From assembly GCA_900541015.1 (NCBI GenBank), contig UQIB01000018.1, positions 1 to 50,516 of the forward strand: 50,516 bases of DNA, given 5' to 3'. The DNA comes from an uncultured Collinsella sp. GTDB taxonomy: Bacteria; Actinomycetota; Coriobacteriia; Coriobacteriales; Coriobacteriaceae. Shown here piece after piece: positions 34,103 through 43,189 of the stretch (positions within the stretch are counted from its first letter, which is position 1; each line of letters begins with the position of its first letter). A program made the translations under genes and the position numbers. The notes below the pieces were generated by a model that saw only the letters and a list, made by a program, of their open reading frames with translations, ran no database searches and was not told the origin of the DNA.

Positions 34103-35503
34103 TTACTTGCGGACTAGCCTGGCGCAGAAGTGGCCGTCGTAGGAATCGGCATTTACCGGCACGCTTTGGAAGAGGCCTCGATCGTTCTGGCGAACGGAGA
34201 CGAGCTTCTTTGCCTGCGCGAAATCGGGGAGTTGCAGAATCTGCGCCTCGGAGAGCGGCTCCAGGCTAAAGTCGGTGCCCTCGGGAGAGCCCAGGAAGGT
34301 ATCCACGACCTGCGTGTTCTCCTCGTCAAAGACCGAGCACGTGGCATAGATGAGCTCACCGCCGGCAGCCACGCGCGCGGCGGCTTCCTTGAGCATCGTC
34401 AACTGCAGTTTGGGCAACTCGGTCGTAACGTCATTCTCAGTTAGGCGCCACGGGATCTCGGGATGACGACGCATGGTTCCGGTACCAGAGCACGGCGCAT
34501 CGATAAAGACCGTATCGAACTTAACCGGCTCGCCAAGCATGGCATCAAACGACGTCAGTACTTCATCAAGCTCGCAAGCATCACCCGAAACCGTACGAAC
34601 ACCCGTAATGCCCGCCTTGTGAAGGCGAGCGAGATTCTGGTCGCACTTGCGATCATGCAGATCGAGCGCCGTATGCTGACGCTCATAGCCCGCACGCTTG
34701 GCCTGACACATCATCACATAGGTCTTGGTGCCACGACCGGCACCAATCTCAAGGCAGCTACCAGGGCGCGTGGCAGCTGTGGCGATAAGCTGCGCGTTGA
34801 GATCAGATGCCACCGCGGCAGCACGCTCAAACACGCCCGATGCAACCGTGACCTGCGCATCGACCGGAGCATGACAGCCCGGGAAGACAGGCGCGACGAG
34901 CTGCGAGATATACGGGTCGGCCTTGGTCGCAAACGCATTATCGTGCAGTGCAAGCGGCGCAGGTGCCAGATTACCGGCAAAGTTCAGCGCGCCCTCAGGC
35001 GTGTCGAACGATGCCATAATACGAGCGCAAAGCCAACGCGGCAGACCCATCAGGCGCGACAGACGAACCAAGCGTCGCTCAGACTCATCCACATCAGACG
35101 CCGTGGCAAAGTCCTCAACATTGTCAGCAACCTTATGCAGTACAGCATTGGCCAAGCCAGCGGCGGACTTAGCACCACTGCGCACGAGCTCAACACCCTG
35201 GCTCACGGCAACACGGCCAGGCGTATGCAGATAGAGCATCTCGAAGGCCGAGATACGAAGCGCCATGCGAACACGCGGCGCAACCTTTTTGGGCTTATCG
35301 AGAAACTGATCGAGCAGCTCGTCCAAAATACCCTGCGTGGCGGCAACACCCAGCGCCAAGCGGGCGGCAAAAGCGGAATCGCGCTGGTCAATAGCCTTGG
35401 CCGATGCGCGAGAGGACAGCACGTCACGCGCATACATGCCGCGGCGATCGGCCTCCATCAGCACACCGAGCGCAAGCTTGCGCGCGGGAGACAGCTTGCT
35501 CAT
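34103..35503 (-). CDS. rsmB: 16S rRNA m5C967 methyltransferase, RsmB-like
   Basis: A 466-residue protein. The first ~150 residues form a NusB-like RNA-binding domain (LDELLDQFLDKPKKVAPRVR). The C-terminal part is a SAM-dependent rRNA cytosine-C5 methyltransferase: CLEIGAGRGTKTYVM near 254, DAPCSGTGTMRRHPE near 334 (PC motif) and YATCSVFDEEN near 384 (TC motif, catalytic Cys). Start ATG 35503 overlaps the fmt stop by four bases (ATGA) and has GGGGTG upstream. The longer frame from 35551 lies inside fmt. It is the last gene of priA-def-fmt-rsmB. Confidence 0.92.
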   Translation of the reverse strand: MSKLSPARKLALGVLMEADRRGMYARDVLSSRASAKAIDQRDSAFAARLALGVAATQGILDELLDQFLDKPKKVAPRVRMALRISAFEMLYLHTPGRVAVSQGVELVRSGAKSAAGLANAVLHKVADNVEDFATASDVDESERRLVRLSRLMGLPRWLCARIMASFDTPEGALNFAGNLAPAPLALHDNAFATKADPYISQLVAPVFPGCHAPVDAQVTVASGVFERAAAVASDLNAQLIATAATRPGSCLEIGAGRGTKTYVMMCQAKRAGYERQHTALDLHDRKCDQNLARLHKAGITGVRTVSGDACELDEVLTSFDAMLGEPVKFDTVFIDAPCSGTGTMRRHPEIPWRLTENDVTTELPKLQLTMLKEAAARVAAGGELIYATCSVFDEENTQVVDTFLGSPEGTDFSLEPLSEAQILQLPDFAQAKKLVSVRQNDRGLFQSVPVNADSYDGHFCARLVRK

Positions 35504-36420
35504 GACAAAACACCCCAGATAAGATCGGCACCCTGCAGGCCGGCAGCCCAAGCAGAAGCGGCCATAGCACGCTTGCCATCGGGCTTAACCTCAAGCAACT
35601 CAACCGTGCCATCGGAAAGACCCAGGTAAACACGCTTGGCCTCAACGAGAACCTTACCCTCACCAAGCGACACATCAGCCGGAGCAGCATCGAGCACGCG
35701 CACGGTCTTGCCGGCAATCACGCAACGAGCGGGAGCGGTATCGGACGAGGCCAACACATGGCGCACGCAATCAAGCGCCGCCATCTGCGGATCTAGGCGC
35801 ATCTCCTGCTTAGAAATCTTGGCAGCATGAGTGACGAGCGCCTCATCCTGTTCAGTCCACACGGCAGTGCCATCGGCAAGCGAAGGAAGCGTATCAGCAA
35901 GCAGTTTGCCGCCAAGCTCGCCAAGCTCCATGGTCAGCGCCTCAGCATGCTTACCGGCAACCGACGTGGAAGCCTGAGCACAATAAGCGCCGGTATCCAT
36001 GCCATGCCCAATGCGCATAATGGAAACGCCAGCAACCTCATCACCAGCAAGAATGGCACGCTGAATGGGAGCAGCGCCACGCCAACGCGGCAGCAAGGAC
36101 GCATGGACATTCACAATACCAAGCGGCGCCATATGCAGCACGTCATCGGGCAAAATGCAGCCATAGGCAGCCACACAGAAAATGTCAGCATGGGCAGCCT
36201 GAAGCGCCTCAACAACCTCCGGCGTCATACGATTAGCCTCAACAACCGGCAACCCCAGCTCAAGTGCCTTGGCCTTAACAGGAGAAGGCTCGAGCTTCTT
36301 ACCACGCCCACGAACAGCATCAGGACGAGTAACAACAAGCGCAATCTCATTCCCAGCCTCAACAAGCGAAGTCAACGAAGGCACAGCAAAATCAGGCGTA
36401 CCCATAAACACAATACGCAT
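35500..36420 (-). CDS. fmt: Methionyl-tRNA formyltransferase
   Basis: A 306-residue protein that formylates initiator Met-tRNA using 10-formyl-tetrahydrofolate. VFMGTPDFAVPSL stands at the N-terminus, the formyl-transfer motif region VNVHASLLPRWRGAAPIQRAI lies near residue 106, and a C-terminal tRNA-binding beta domain follows. ATG 36420 has AGGAG upstream. It is transcribed after def with a 322-nt gap that holds a large palindrome, and it is coupled to rsmB by a four-base overlap. Confidence 0.96.
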   Translation of the reverse strand: MRIVFMGTPDFAVPSLTSLVEAGNEIALVVTRPDAVRGRGKKLEPSPVKAKALELGLPVVEANRMTPEVVEALQAAHADIFCVAAYGCILPDDVLHMAPLGIVNVHASLLPRWRGAAPIQRAILAGDEVAGVSIMRIGHGMDTGAYCAQASTSVAGKHAEALTMELGELGGKLLADTLPSLADGTAVWTEQDEALVTHAAKISKQEMRLDPQMAALDCVRHVLASSDTAPARCVIAGKTVRVLDAAPADVSLGEGKVLVEAKRVYLGLSDGTVELLEVKPDGKRAMAASAWAAGLQGADLIWGVLS

Positions 36421-36640
36421 AAAAGTTAGTCTCCTCTCAATATCGAGCCGAGACGGCTACAAAAGAAGCGTTCCAGGTCGCAAGCGCGCCCAGCCGCAAG
36501 AACAGTTCAACAGAAACAAATATACCCAAAAACAAAGAAAGAGCCGCATAAAAGCAGCCCTCCCAACAAAGCAATTATCAGCGAAGACGCCCCTCCCTGG
36601 CCCGGTGGCACCCGGGCGAGTCAAGCAGCGTCAACGTAGT

Positions 36641-36732
36641 CCCCGGGGCGCCCGCCTATATCGTCCCGCGCGCAGTTTCGCAGCGCAGCGAGAATGTTTG
36701 AGCACGGGATGATATAGGCGGGCGCCCCGGGG
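36641..36732. repeat. Large palindromic element, core-conserved family
   Basis: Two 28-nt arms (36641-36668 and 36705-36732) are complementary at all but one position, which can still form G-U, and enclose a 36-nt core. Key arm sequence is CCCCGGGGCGCCCGCCTAT. The core, containing AGTTTCGCA and GCGAGAATGTTTGAGCA, aligns with that of the element at 43046-43164. It fills the def-fmt gap, the only long gap in this operon. The rest of that gap (36421-36640) shows nothing else. Confidence 0.8.
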
Positions 36733-36742
36733 GCGGACAAAC

Positions 36743-37279
36743 CTACTCCGTCTCGCCCGGTCGAGCGCCGCGGGCCAGGGCGTCCTGGTACTCCTTGACT
36801 GCCTTGATCCTCTGCATGGGCTTCAGCCGCTCGAACATGGTGTTGCCGTGCAGGTGATCGATCTCGTGCTGCAGGCACACGCAGAACAGGTCGCCCGAGG
36901 CCTCGTAGCGAATCAGGTTGGCATCCAGGTCGTACGCCTCGACGACAACGTGATCGGGACGCTCAATCTCGCAGCTAATGCCGGGGATGGACAGGCAGCC
37001 CTCGCTAAAGGGCACCAGATGGTCGCTCTGCTCCACGATCACGGGGTTAATGAGCACGTAGGGATCATAGTCGCTCTTGTCGCTATAGTCGCAGTCGATG
37101 GTAACGAGCTGGATGAGCTCACCGATCTGCGGGGCAGCCAGACCGCAGCCGCCGTTCTCGAACATCATCTTCTTCATCTTCTCGGCAAGCGCCTCGATCG
37201 CCGGGGTGATCTCCTCGATGACGGCGCACTCCTGACGCAGACGAGGGTCGGGCGACAGTACGATTCCGTTGGCTTCCAT
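36743..37279 (-). CDS. def: Peptide deformylase
   Basis: A 178-residue enzyme that removes the formyl group from nascent proteins. All three metal/active-site motifs are present: GCGLAAPQIG near residue 44, EGCLSIPG near 92 and QHEIDHLHG near 136 (with the two zinc/iron His). I start at ATG 37279, with AAAGG six bases upstream; ATG 37285 touches that Shine-Dalgarno. It lies 18 nt after priA. The pairing with fmt is functionally natural: one adds and one removes the formyl group. Confidence 0.95.
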   Translation of the reverse strand: MEANGIVLSPDPRLRQECAVIEEITPAIEALAEKMKKMMFENGGCGLAAPQIGELIQLVTIDCDYSDKSDYDPYVLINPVIVEQSDHLVPFSEGCLSIPGISCEIERPDHVVVEAYDLDANLIRYEASGDLFCVCLQHEIDHLHGNTMFERLKPMQRIKAVKEYQDALARGARPGETE

Positions 37280-37297
37280 GGCCATCCTTTCGGGTTG

Positions 37298-39751
37298 TTA
37301 CATCAAATCATAGGCGTCGACGTCAACGCTCACGCTCACGCCGCGCACGGAGCCCACCTCTTTGAGGCAGGCGTCGATATCATCAGAGACATGGTACCCC
37401 ACGGGCGACTTCACAAGCAGATGGAAGCGGTAACGGTCCTTGGCTCTCTCGATTACACACGAAGCCGGGCCCAGCGCCTGCGGCACAGCACTCCCCGCCC
37501 GCAAAAAGTCGGGCGCGGCGGCATGCCAGCGACGCTTGAGGAGCTTTGCGATGCGCCCGATGTAGTCCCGCGCGTCGTCTCGGTTCGCCGACCACACCAA
37601 GATGTTGACCAAGCGAACAAACGGCGGGTACAGCGCGTCGCGGCGCTGGTCCAGGTCATAGTCGGTAAAGATCGAGCGGTCGTGCTCGGCGACGGCGCGA
37701 ATGACCGGGTCATCGGGCAGGTAGGTCTGGATGATCACCTCGCCGGGACGATCGCCGCGTCCGGCACGGCCCGCGACCTGCTCCAGCAGATCGTAGGCGC
37801 GCTCCCCCGCTCTAAAATCGGGCAGCTTGAGGGCAAAGTCGGCATTGACCACGCCCACGAGTGTGACCTCGGGAAAGTCGAGGCCCTTTGCGATCATTTG
37901 GGTACCCAGTAACACGGCACAATCGGACGCATCGAACTGCTCGAGCAACTTTTTGTGCGCATCCTTACCACGCGTGGAATCGGCATCCATGCGAATGATG
38001 GCGACGTCCTCGGGCAGCATCTGGTGCAGTGCGTCCTCGATCTGCTGCGTGCCCAGGCCCATTTTTGCCATATAGCGACTGCCACATTTGGGGCAGCGGC
38101 TCGTGGGCGCGGGATACGGCTGCACGCGCCAGGACGAACCGCAGGTGTGGCACTGCAGCGTGTGCGTGCGCTCGTGGTACGTGAGCGCGGTGGAGCAGTG
38201 GTTGCAGGTGGGCACGCAGCCACACTCGCGGCACATCAAAAACGGCGCAAAGCCACGACGGTTATGCAGCAACACGGCCTTCTCGCGACACTCGACCACT
38301 CGCTCCAAGCCCTCCATCAGCGGTTTTGAGAACATGGAGCGGCTGCCGTGCGAAAACTCGCGACGCAGATCGGCGATCCGAACCGAAGGCAGGACTGCGT
38401 GTCCCGGGCGCTCGGGCATCTCAACGCGCGTCCAAGTGGCACCGTTATACGTGCCACGGCGGCAGCGGTCGAGGGCCTCAGCAGAAGGCGTGGCCGAGCC
38501 CAGCACGAGTGGGCAGCGATAGCGACGCGCCATCTCGGCCGCCACCTCGCGCGCGTGATAGCGCGGACTGGATCCCTGCTTGTAGCTGGTCTCGTGCTCC
38601 TCGTCAATGATGATGAGGCCCAAGTCGCTGATCGGGCAAAAGAGAGCCGAGCGGGCGCCAACCACCACGCGGGCCGCACCGCTGGCGACCATATCCCACT
38701 GGTCCAGACGCTCGCCGGTCGAAAGGCGCGAATGGAACACGGCGACCGTCTCGCCAAAGCGCGAGCGGAAGCGGCCGACGGTCTGAGCCGTCAGCGAGAT
38801 CTCGGGCACCAGCACGCAAGCCGAACGGCCGGCTGCGAGCACGCGCTCGATGGCGGAGAGGTAAACCTCGGTTTTGCCGGAGCCGGTGACGCCGTCGACC
38901 AGCACCACGTCGCCATGGGCGTCTAGACTGGCGCGCTCAATCTGCGCGAGTGCCTGCTGCTGGCCGTTGGTAAGGGAGACCGGCGCCTTGCCGCTTGCCG
39001 AAGACAGCGTGGTCTGCTCGCTGCAGCCACGCCACGCACGGCGCTCCTCCACCACCACGACACCGCGTTTTTCAAGCGACTTGATGGTCGCCGACATGCT
39101 GTTATAGAGCAGGTTGAGGTCGCGCGTCGTAACCGGTCCGCACTGGAGTGCCTCGATGAGCTGGCGCTGGCGAACGGCGGTCTTGGGCGGCGTATAGTCA
39201 AAACCTTCGGGCGTGAGCATGACCCAGCGGTTTTGGATAGGCTTGACGGCGGGACGTTCAACCGTCCACACGCCGTCGTCGCCTTTGACCACGCGCGGGC
39301 TTCCACCCGGGGGCAAGAACAGGCGCAGGCACTCGGAAAGCGTCGCGACATATTCGCGGCTCATCCAACGCGCGATGCGGGCGGCCTCGGCACTAAAGAG
39401 CGGCTTGCTGAGAATCGCCTCGATGGGCTTTATACGCGCGGGATCGAGGGCGATTTTGCCTCGCAGCTCGCTTAGCTCAGACGCAATGTCGACGATATAG
39501 CCAGCGGCCGCACGGTTACCAAAGTGGACCAGGACCGTGGATCCGATCTGCGCCTCGTTGGCAAGAGTTTCCGGGATGCCGTAGGCGAATGGCTCGGACA
39601 GCGCACGCGTCGGAATGTCCAGGACTACGCTCGCGTAGGCGGCGATGGGCTCAGGTACAGGCTCGGACTTGGCCGGGGCAACAGCAGGCTCGGGCGTGGC
39701 CGGAGCCTCCTCCGGTTCCGGCGAACCAAACAGTGACAGTTGCTCGGCCAT
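37298..39751 (-). CDS. priA: Primosomal protein N' (PriA helicase)
   Basis: An 817-residue replication-restart helicase. An acidic Pro/Ala-rich N-terminal stretch of ~45 residues precedes the DNA-binding domain (VLDIPTRALSEPFAYGIP). Helicase motifs are DGVTGSGKTEVYL near residue 285, DEEHETSYKQGSSPRYHARE near 380 and QVAGRAGRGDRPGEVIIQT near 670. Eight cysteines in CxxC pairs (CRECG, CNHC, CHTCG, CPKCG) bind the two zinc ions. I start at ATG 39751 with GGGAGGT upstream; the longer frame from 39790 has no better signal. First gene of the priA-def-fmt-rsmB operon. Confidence 0.95.
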   Translation of the reverse strand: MAEQLSLFGSPEPEEAPATPEPAVAPAKSEPVPEPIAAYASVVLDIPTRALSEPFAYGIPETLANEAQIGSTVLVHFGNRAAAGYIVDIASELSELRGKIALDPARIKPIEAILSKPLFSAEAARIARWMSREYVATLSECLRLFLPPGGSPRVVKGDDGVWTVERPAVKPIQNRWVMLTPEGFDYTPPKTAVRQRQLIEALQCGPVTTRDLNLLYNSMSATIKSLEKRGVVVVEERRAWRGCSEQTTLSSASGKAPVSLTNGQQQALAQIERASLDAHGDVVLVDGVTGSGKTEVYLSAIERVLAAGRSACVLVPEISLTAQTVGRFRSRFGETVAVFHSRLSTGERLDQWDMVASGAARVVVGARSALFCPISDLGLIIIDEEHETSYKQGSSPRYHAREVAAEMARRYRCPLVLGSATPSAEALDRCRRGTYNGATWTRVEMPERPGHAVLPSVRIADLRREFSHGSRSMFSKPLMEGLERVVECREKAVLLHNRRGFAPFLMCRECGCVPTCNHCSTALTYHERTHTLQCHTCGSSWRVQPYPAPTSRCPKCGSRYMAKMGLGTQQIEDALHQMLPEDVAIIRMDADSTRGKDAHKKLLEQFDASDCAVLLGTQMIAKGLDFPEVTLVGVVNADFALKLPDFRAGERAYDLLEQVAGRAGRGDRPGEVIIQTYLPDDPVIRAVAEHDRSIFTDYDLDQRRDALYPPFVRLVNILVWSANRDDARDYIGRIAKLLKRRWHAAAPDFLRAGSAVPQALGPASCVIERAKDRYRFHLLVKSPVGYHVSDDIDACLKEVGSVRGVSVSVDVDAYDLM

Positions 39752-39782
39752 GGTCTCTGTACCTCCCATCCCATACGTCTTT

Positions 39783-39816
39783 AGAAACAAGAGCCCCGCT
39801 CGGGTGAACGGGGCTC
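39783..39816 (-). terminator. Intrinsic terminator after gltX
   Basis: GAGCCCCG and CGGGGCTC (39791-39798 with 39809-39816) form an eight-base stem, followed on the minus strand by TTGTTTCT. It separates gltX from priA. Confidence 0.82.
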
Positions 39817-39839
39817 GGATACGTGCGTTTACGCGGCTG

Positions 39840-41315
39840 CTACAGCGCCATCGTGCGGGCGCGGTCGATGCGCGCCAGGCAGTCGTCGCGACCAGCGAGC
39901 GCCATGGTCTCGCCCAGCGGAGGGCTCACCATGTTGCCGCAGACGGCGACGCGCACGGCCTGGAACACCACGCGCTTCTTAAGGTCCATCTGCTCGGGCA
40001 GCGGCTCAAGCGCGGCGTCGATGTTGGCAGCCGTCCACTCGTCCACGCCCTCGAGCGCGGCCTTGGCGGCGTCCAGAATGGCGCCCATGCCTTCCTTGGC
40101 CAGGCCCTTGTTAACGGACTTCTCGTCATACTCGAGCGTCTCGGCCGTAGCGAAGATGGGAGCGGCGACGGTCACGGCGTCGGCCGGCATCTTGGTGCGC
40201 GGCTTGACGATAGCGGCAAGCGCGTCGATCCAGTCCTCGCCGTACTCGACATTACCCTCGATGAGACCCGCCTCGTGCAGCTCGGGGACCATGATCTCAT
40301 CGGCAAACTGGGCGTCGGACATACCGTTGATGTACTCGGCATTGACCCAGTCGAGCTTCTTGGGGTCGAAGGTCGCCGGGTTCTTGGAGATGCGGTCGAG
40401 CGAAAACTTGCTGGCCAGGACATCGCGCGGGATGATCGTGGTCTCGCCGTCGAGCGACCAGCCGAGCAGCGCCAGGTAGTTGACGAAGGCGTCGGACAGG
40501 TAGCCGGCGTCGCGATACTCCTCCACCGAGGTGGCGCCGTGGCGCTTGGAGAGCTTTTTGCCGTCGGCGCCCAGGATCATGGAGATGTGGGCGAACGTGG
40601 GCACGGGCGCGCCGAGGGCCTCGTAGACCATGACCTGACGCGGGGTGTTGGACAGGTGGTCGTCGCCGCGGATGACATGGGTGATCTTCATCATGGCGTC
40701 GTCGACGACGGTCGCGAAGTTGTACGTGGGCGTGCCATCGGAGCGGAAGATGACAAAGTCGTCGAGCTCCTTGGCGTCGAAGGTCACCTCGCCGTGGACG
40801 GCGTCGTGGATAACGACGTCGCCGCGGTCCTCGGGCACCTTGATGCGCAGGACGTAGGACTCGCCGGCCTCGATGCGACGGCGGGCCTCCTCGGGATCAA
40901 GATCGCGGCAACGGCGCTGATAGCCCTGGAAGGGGTCCTTGCGCTCCTGCGCGGCCTTGCGGTCGGCATCGAGCTGCTCCTTGGTGCAGAAGCAGGGATA
41001 GGCCTTGCCCTCGTCCCAAAGCTTCTGGGCGGCCTGCTTGTACAGGTCCAGGCGCTCGGTTTGGGCGTAGGGGCCAAAATCGCCGCCCACCTCGGGACCC
41101 TCGTCCCAGTCCAGGCCCAGCCAACGCATGGCGCGCAGGATGATCTGCGTGTTCTCGTCGGTGGAGCGGGTGGGGTCGGTGTCGTCGATGCGCAGGATGA
41201 ACGTGCCGCCGTTTGCGCGGGCGAAAGCCCAGTTATAGATAGCGGTGCGGGCGCCGCCGATGTGCAGCTTGCCCGTCGGTGAGGGTGCAAAGCGGACGCG
41301 AACGTCTGATGCCAT
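39840..41315 (-). CDS. gltX: Glutamyl-tRNA synthetase
   Basis: A 491-residue class I aminoacyl-tRNA synthetase. The HIGH-type signature is in RFAPSPTGKLHIGGART at the N-terminus and the KMSKS-type loop is KKLSKRHGATS near 245. IWxxD-like and anticodon-binding regions follow. It charges tRNA-Glu, and perhaps tRNA-Gln too; no gatCAB genes are in this window to test that. I start at ATG 41315, with GAGGAG upstream; the frame from 41354 extends into the upstream gap. Single-gene unit. Confidence 0.95.
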   Translation of the reverse strand: MASDVRVRFAPSPTGKLHIGGARTAIYNWAFARANGGTFILRIDDTDPTRSTDENTQIILRAMRWLGLDWDEGPEVGGDFGPYAQTERLDLYKQAAQKLWDEGKAYPCFCTKEQLDADRKAAQERKDPFQGYQRRCRDLDPEEARRRIEAGESYVLRIKVPEDRGDVVIHDAVHGEVTFDAKELDDFVIFRSDGTPTYNFATVVDDAMMKITHVIRGDDHLSNTPRQVMVYEALGAPVPTFAHISMILGADGKKLSKRHGATSVEEYRDAGYLSDAFVNYLALLGWSLDGETTIIPRDVLASKFSLDRISKNPATFDPKKLDWVNAEYINGMSDAQFADEIMVPELHEAGLIEGNVEYGEDWIDALAAIVKPRTKMPADAVTVAAPIFATAETLEYDEKSVNKGLAKEGMGAILDAAKAALEGVDEWTAANIDAALEPLPEQMDLKKRVVFQAVRVAVCGNMVSPPLGETMALAGRDDCLARIDRARTMAL

Positions 41316-41404
41316 GGAAATCTCCTCGATTGCAGGATGGATGTCTAACCGCACCAGTATAAAGCATCAAAGCAACCTCCGCACAAAGGGCACCGACCTA
41401 CTAC

Positions 41405-41484
41405 TCATTGGGGACAGACTTAAATGAACAGCCCTAAATTAAGAACGTCTCCAACGACTGGTCATTTTAGTCTGTCCCCAATGA
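41405..41484. repeat. Palindromic element, GGGGACAGAC type
   Basis: An 80-nt inverted repeat. TCATTGGGGACAGACT (41405-41420) pairs perfectly with 41469-41484. After one mismatch, AAATGA (41422-41427) pairs with TCATTT (41462-41467), leaving a 34-nt centre. It lies between the divergent gltX and metK genes. GGGGACAGAC palindromes are common as REP-like elements mobilised by RAYT/IS200-type transposases; none is encoded here. Confidence 0.8.
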
Positions 41485-41522
41485 ATAGGTGCGGAAAGGG
41501 TGTGAATGTTTGAATTACGCGC

Positions 41523-41528
41523 TATGAT
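41523..41528 (+). promoter_or_regulatory. Candidate -10 of metK
   Basis: TATGAT at 41523-41528 would start transcription near 41535, giving a ~60-nt leader before metK. No good -35 is visible. The leader has a weak pairing of GTGCCC with GGGACAC at its ends, but I do not recognise a known SAM riboswitch class. Confidence 0.3.
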
Positions 41529-41595
41529 GTGCCCTTGCATAGAGAGCCCGGCGGAATGGTAACGGTCGCTGGGACACGTTTTTGAAAGGACAATC

Positions 41596-42876
41596 ATGTC
41601 AGAAGAACTTCGTTCCATCCCGCCCCAACACGGGTCCTTTGTTTTTACGTCGGAGTCGGTGACCGAAGGTCATCCCGATAAGATCGCTGACCAGATCAGC
41701 GACGCCGTCCTCGACGCAATCCTCGCCAAAGAAATAGAGCTCCAGGAGCAGGGCTACATCGCCCCCAACGGCGTGCCTGCCAACGTGGAGAACGTCCGCT
41801 GCGCCTGCGAGACCCTCGTGACCACCGGCACCGTCATCGTCGCCGGCGAAATTCGCACCCAGGCCTATGTCGACGTACAGGAAATCGCCCGCGGCGTTAT
41901 CCGCCGCATTGGCTACAACCGCGCCAAATTCGGTTTTGACTGCGATACCTGCGGCGTTATGAGCCTCATCCACGAGCAGTCGCCCGATATCGCCCAGGGC
42001 GTTGACGAGTCCTTCGAGACCCAGACCGGCGCTACCACCGACCCGATTGACCTGATCGGTGCCGGCGACCAGGGCATGATGTTCGGTTATGCCTCCAACG
42101 AGACCAAGACCCTCATGCCCATGCCGCACTACCTGGCGAGCCGCCTAGCCGAGCGCCTGGCCGCCGTGCGCCACGACGGTACCCTCGCCTATCTGCGTCC
42201 CGACGGCAAGACCCAGGTCACCGTGCGCTACGAGGAAGGCAAGCCCGTCGAGGTCACGACCATCGTCATCTCCACGCAGCACGCTGCCGAGATCGAGGAC
42301 ATGGGCAAGATCAAGGCCGACCTTATCGATCACGTCATCACCCCGGTCATGGCCGCCGAGAACATGCCGTGGGACAACGCCAACATCTATGTGAACCCCA
42401 CCGGTCGCTTTGTCGTGGGCGGCCCCATGGGCGACACGGGCCTGACCGGCCGCAAGATCATCGTCGACACCTACGGCGGCTATGGCCGTCACGGCGGCGG
42501 TGCCTTTAGCGGCAAGGACTGCACCAAGGTCGACCGCTCCGCCGCGTATGCCGCGCGCTGGGTCGCCAAGAACGTGGTCGCCGCCGGTCTGGCCGACCGC
42601 TGCGAAGTCGAGCTTGCCTACGCCATCGGCGTTTCCAAGCCCCTCTCAATCATGGTCGACACCTTCGGTACCGCGAATGTTGCCGAGGACAAGATCGTCG
42701 AGGCCGTAGAGAAGACCTTCGACCTGCGCCCGGGCGCAATCATCCGCGACCTAGACCTGCGTCGCCCCATCTACGAAAAGACGGCAGCCTACGGTCACTT
42801 CGGCCGCGAAGACCCCGACTTCACCTGGGAGAAAACCGACCGCGTCGAAGAGCTCAAATCAGCCTGCGGCCTGTAA
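41596..42876 (+). CDS. metK: S-adenosylmethionine synthetase
   Basis: A 426-residue enzyme forming SAM from methionine and ATP. Signatures are TEGHPDKIADQISDAVLD near residue 22, GAGDQGMMFGYA near 156 (loop over the active site) and GGGAFSGKDCTKVDRSAAYA near 298 (phosphate-binding). Somewhat longer than E. coli MetK, normal for actinobacterial forms. ATG 41596 has AAAGGA upstream. It is a single-gene unit with a strong terminator. It supplies SAM for enzymes such as RsmB. Confidence 0.97.
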   Translation: MSEELRSIPPQHGSFVFTSESVTEGHPDKIADQISDAVLDAILAKEIELQEQGYIAPNGVPANVENVRCACETLVTTGTVIVAGEIRTQAYVDVQEIARGVIRRIGYNRAKFGFDCDTCGVMSLIHEQSPDIAQGVDESFETQTGATTDPIDLIGAGDQGMMFGYASNETKTLMPMPHYLASRLAERLAAVRHDGTLAYLRPDGKTQVTVRYEEGKPVEVTTIVISTQHAAEIEDMGKIKADLIDHVITPVMAAENMPWDNANIYVNPTGRFVVGGPMGDTGLTGRKIIVDTYGGYGRHGGGAFSGKDCTKVDRSAAYAARWVAKNVVAAGLADRCEVELAYAIGVSKPLSIMVDTFGTANVAEDKIVEAVEKTFDLRPGAIIRDLDLRRPIYEKTAAYGHFGREDPDFTWEKTDRVEELKSACGL

Positions 42877-42914
42877 TTAAGAACCGCTAAGGTCACAACA
42901 ACATATGCACTTTC

Positions 42915-42951
42915 AAAAGAAGTACCGGTCCCAACCGGTACTTCTTTTTTA
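42915..42951 (+). terminator. Intrinsic terminator after metK
   Basis: A 15-bp perfect stem, AAAAGAAGTACCGGT (42915-42929) with ACCGGTACTTCTTTT (42934-42948), a four-base loop and a T run. Confidence 0.93.
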
Positions 42952-43045
42952 TTTAACCGGTGGTGAAGATGAGCCACCGCGGGACATGGAATAGGTCACC
43001 AGCCAATGAATTTTGGGGCACACGCGCCTCTACCATGTATCCTTA

Positions 43046-43164
43046 GTCCCGAGGGCGGGGCATAAGGTCGATCGCGAGTTCCGCACGAGCCGGAGAGCAC
43101 TTAATGTGCTCTCCGTGCGAGCAGGACTGTCCGAGCAGGCGACCTTATGCCCCGCCCTCGGGAC
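43046..43164. repeat. Large palindromic element, core-conserved family
   Basis: A 25-bp perfect inverted repeat, arms 43046-43070 and 43140-43164 (key sequence CCCGAGGGCGGGGCATAAGG), around a 69-nt core. The core contains a nested hairpin, GGAGAGCAC with GTGCTCTCC, plus CGCGAGTTCCGCACGAGC and GCGAGCAGGACTGTCCGAGCA. Its core aligns with that of 36641-36732. It ends 26 nt before the serine dehydratase start, so it forms most of that gene's upstream region. Confidence 0.82.
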
Positions 43165-43189
43165 GATGGGACAAAACAAAGGAGCAGCC

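Noticed and set aside
41535..41595. Possible SAM riboswitch ahead of metK
   Set aside because: The leader is only ~60 nt and shows none of the conserved elements of SAM-I, SAM-II or SAM-IV that I know.
43013..43189. N-terminal extension of serine dehydratase
   Set aside because: The upstream frame reads through the large palindrome. ATG 43190 has an ideal Shine-Dalgarno and matches the family's N-terminus.
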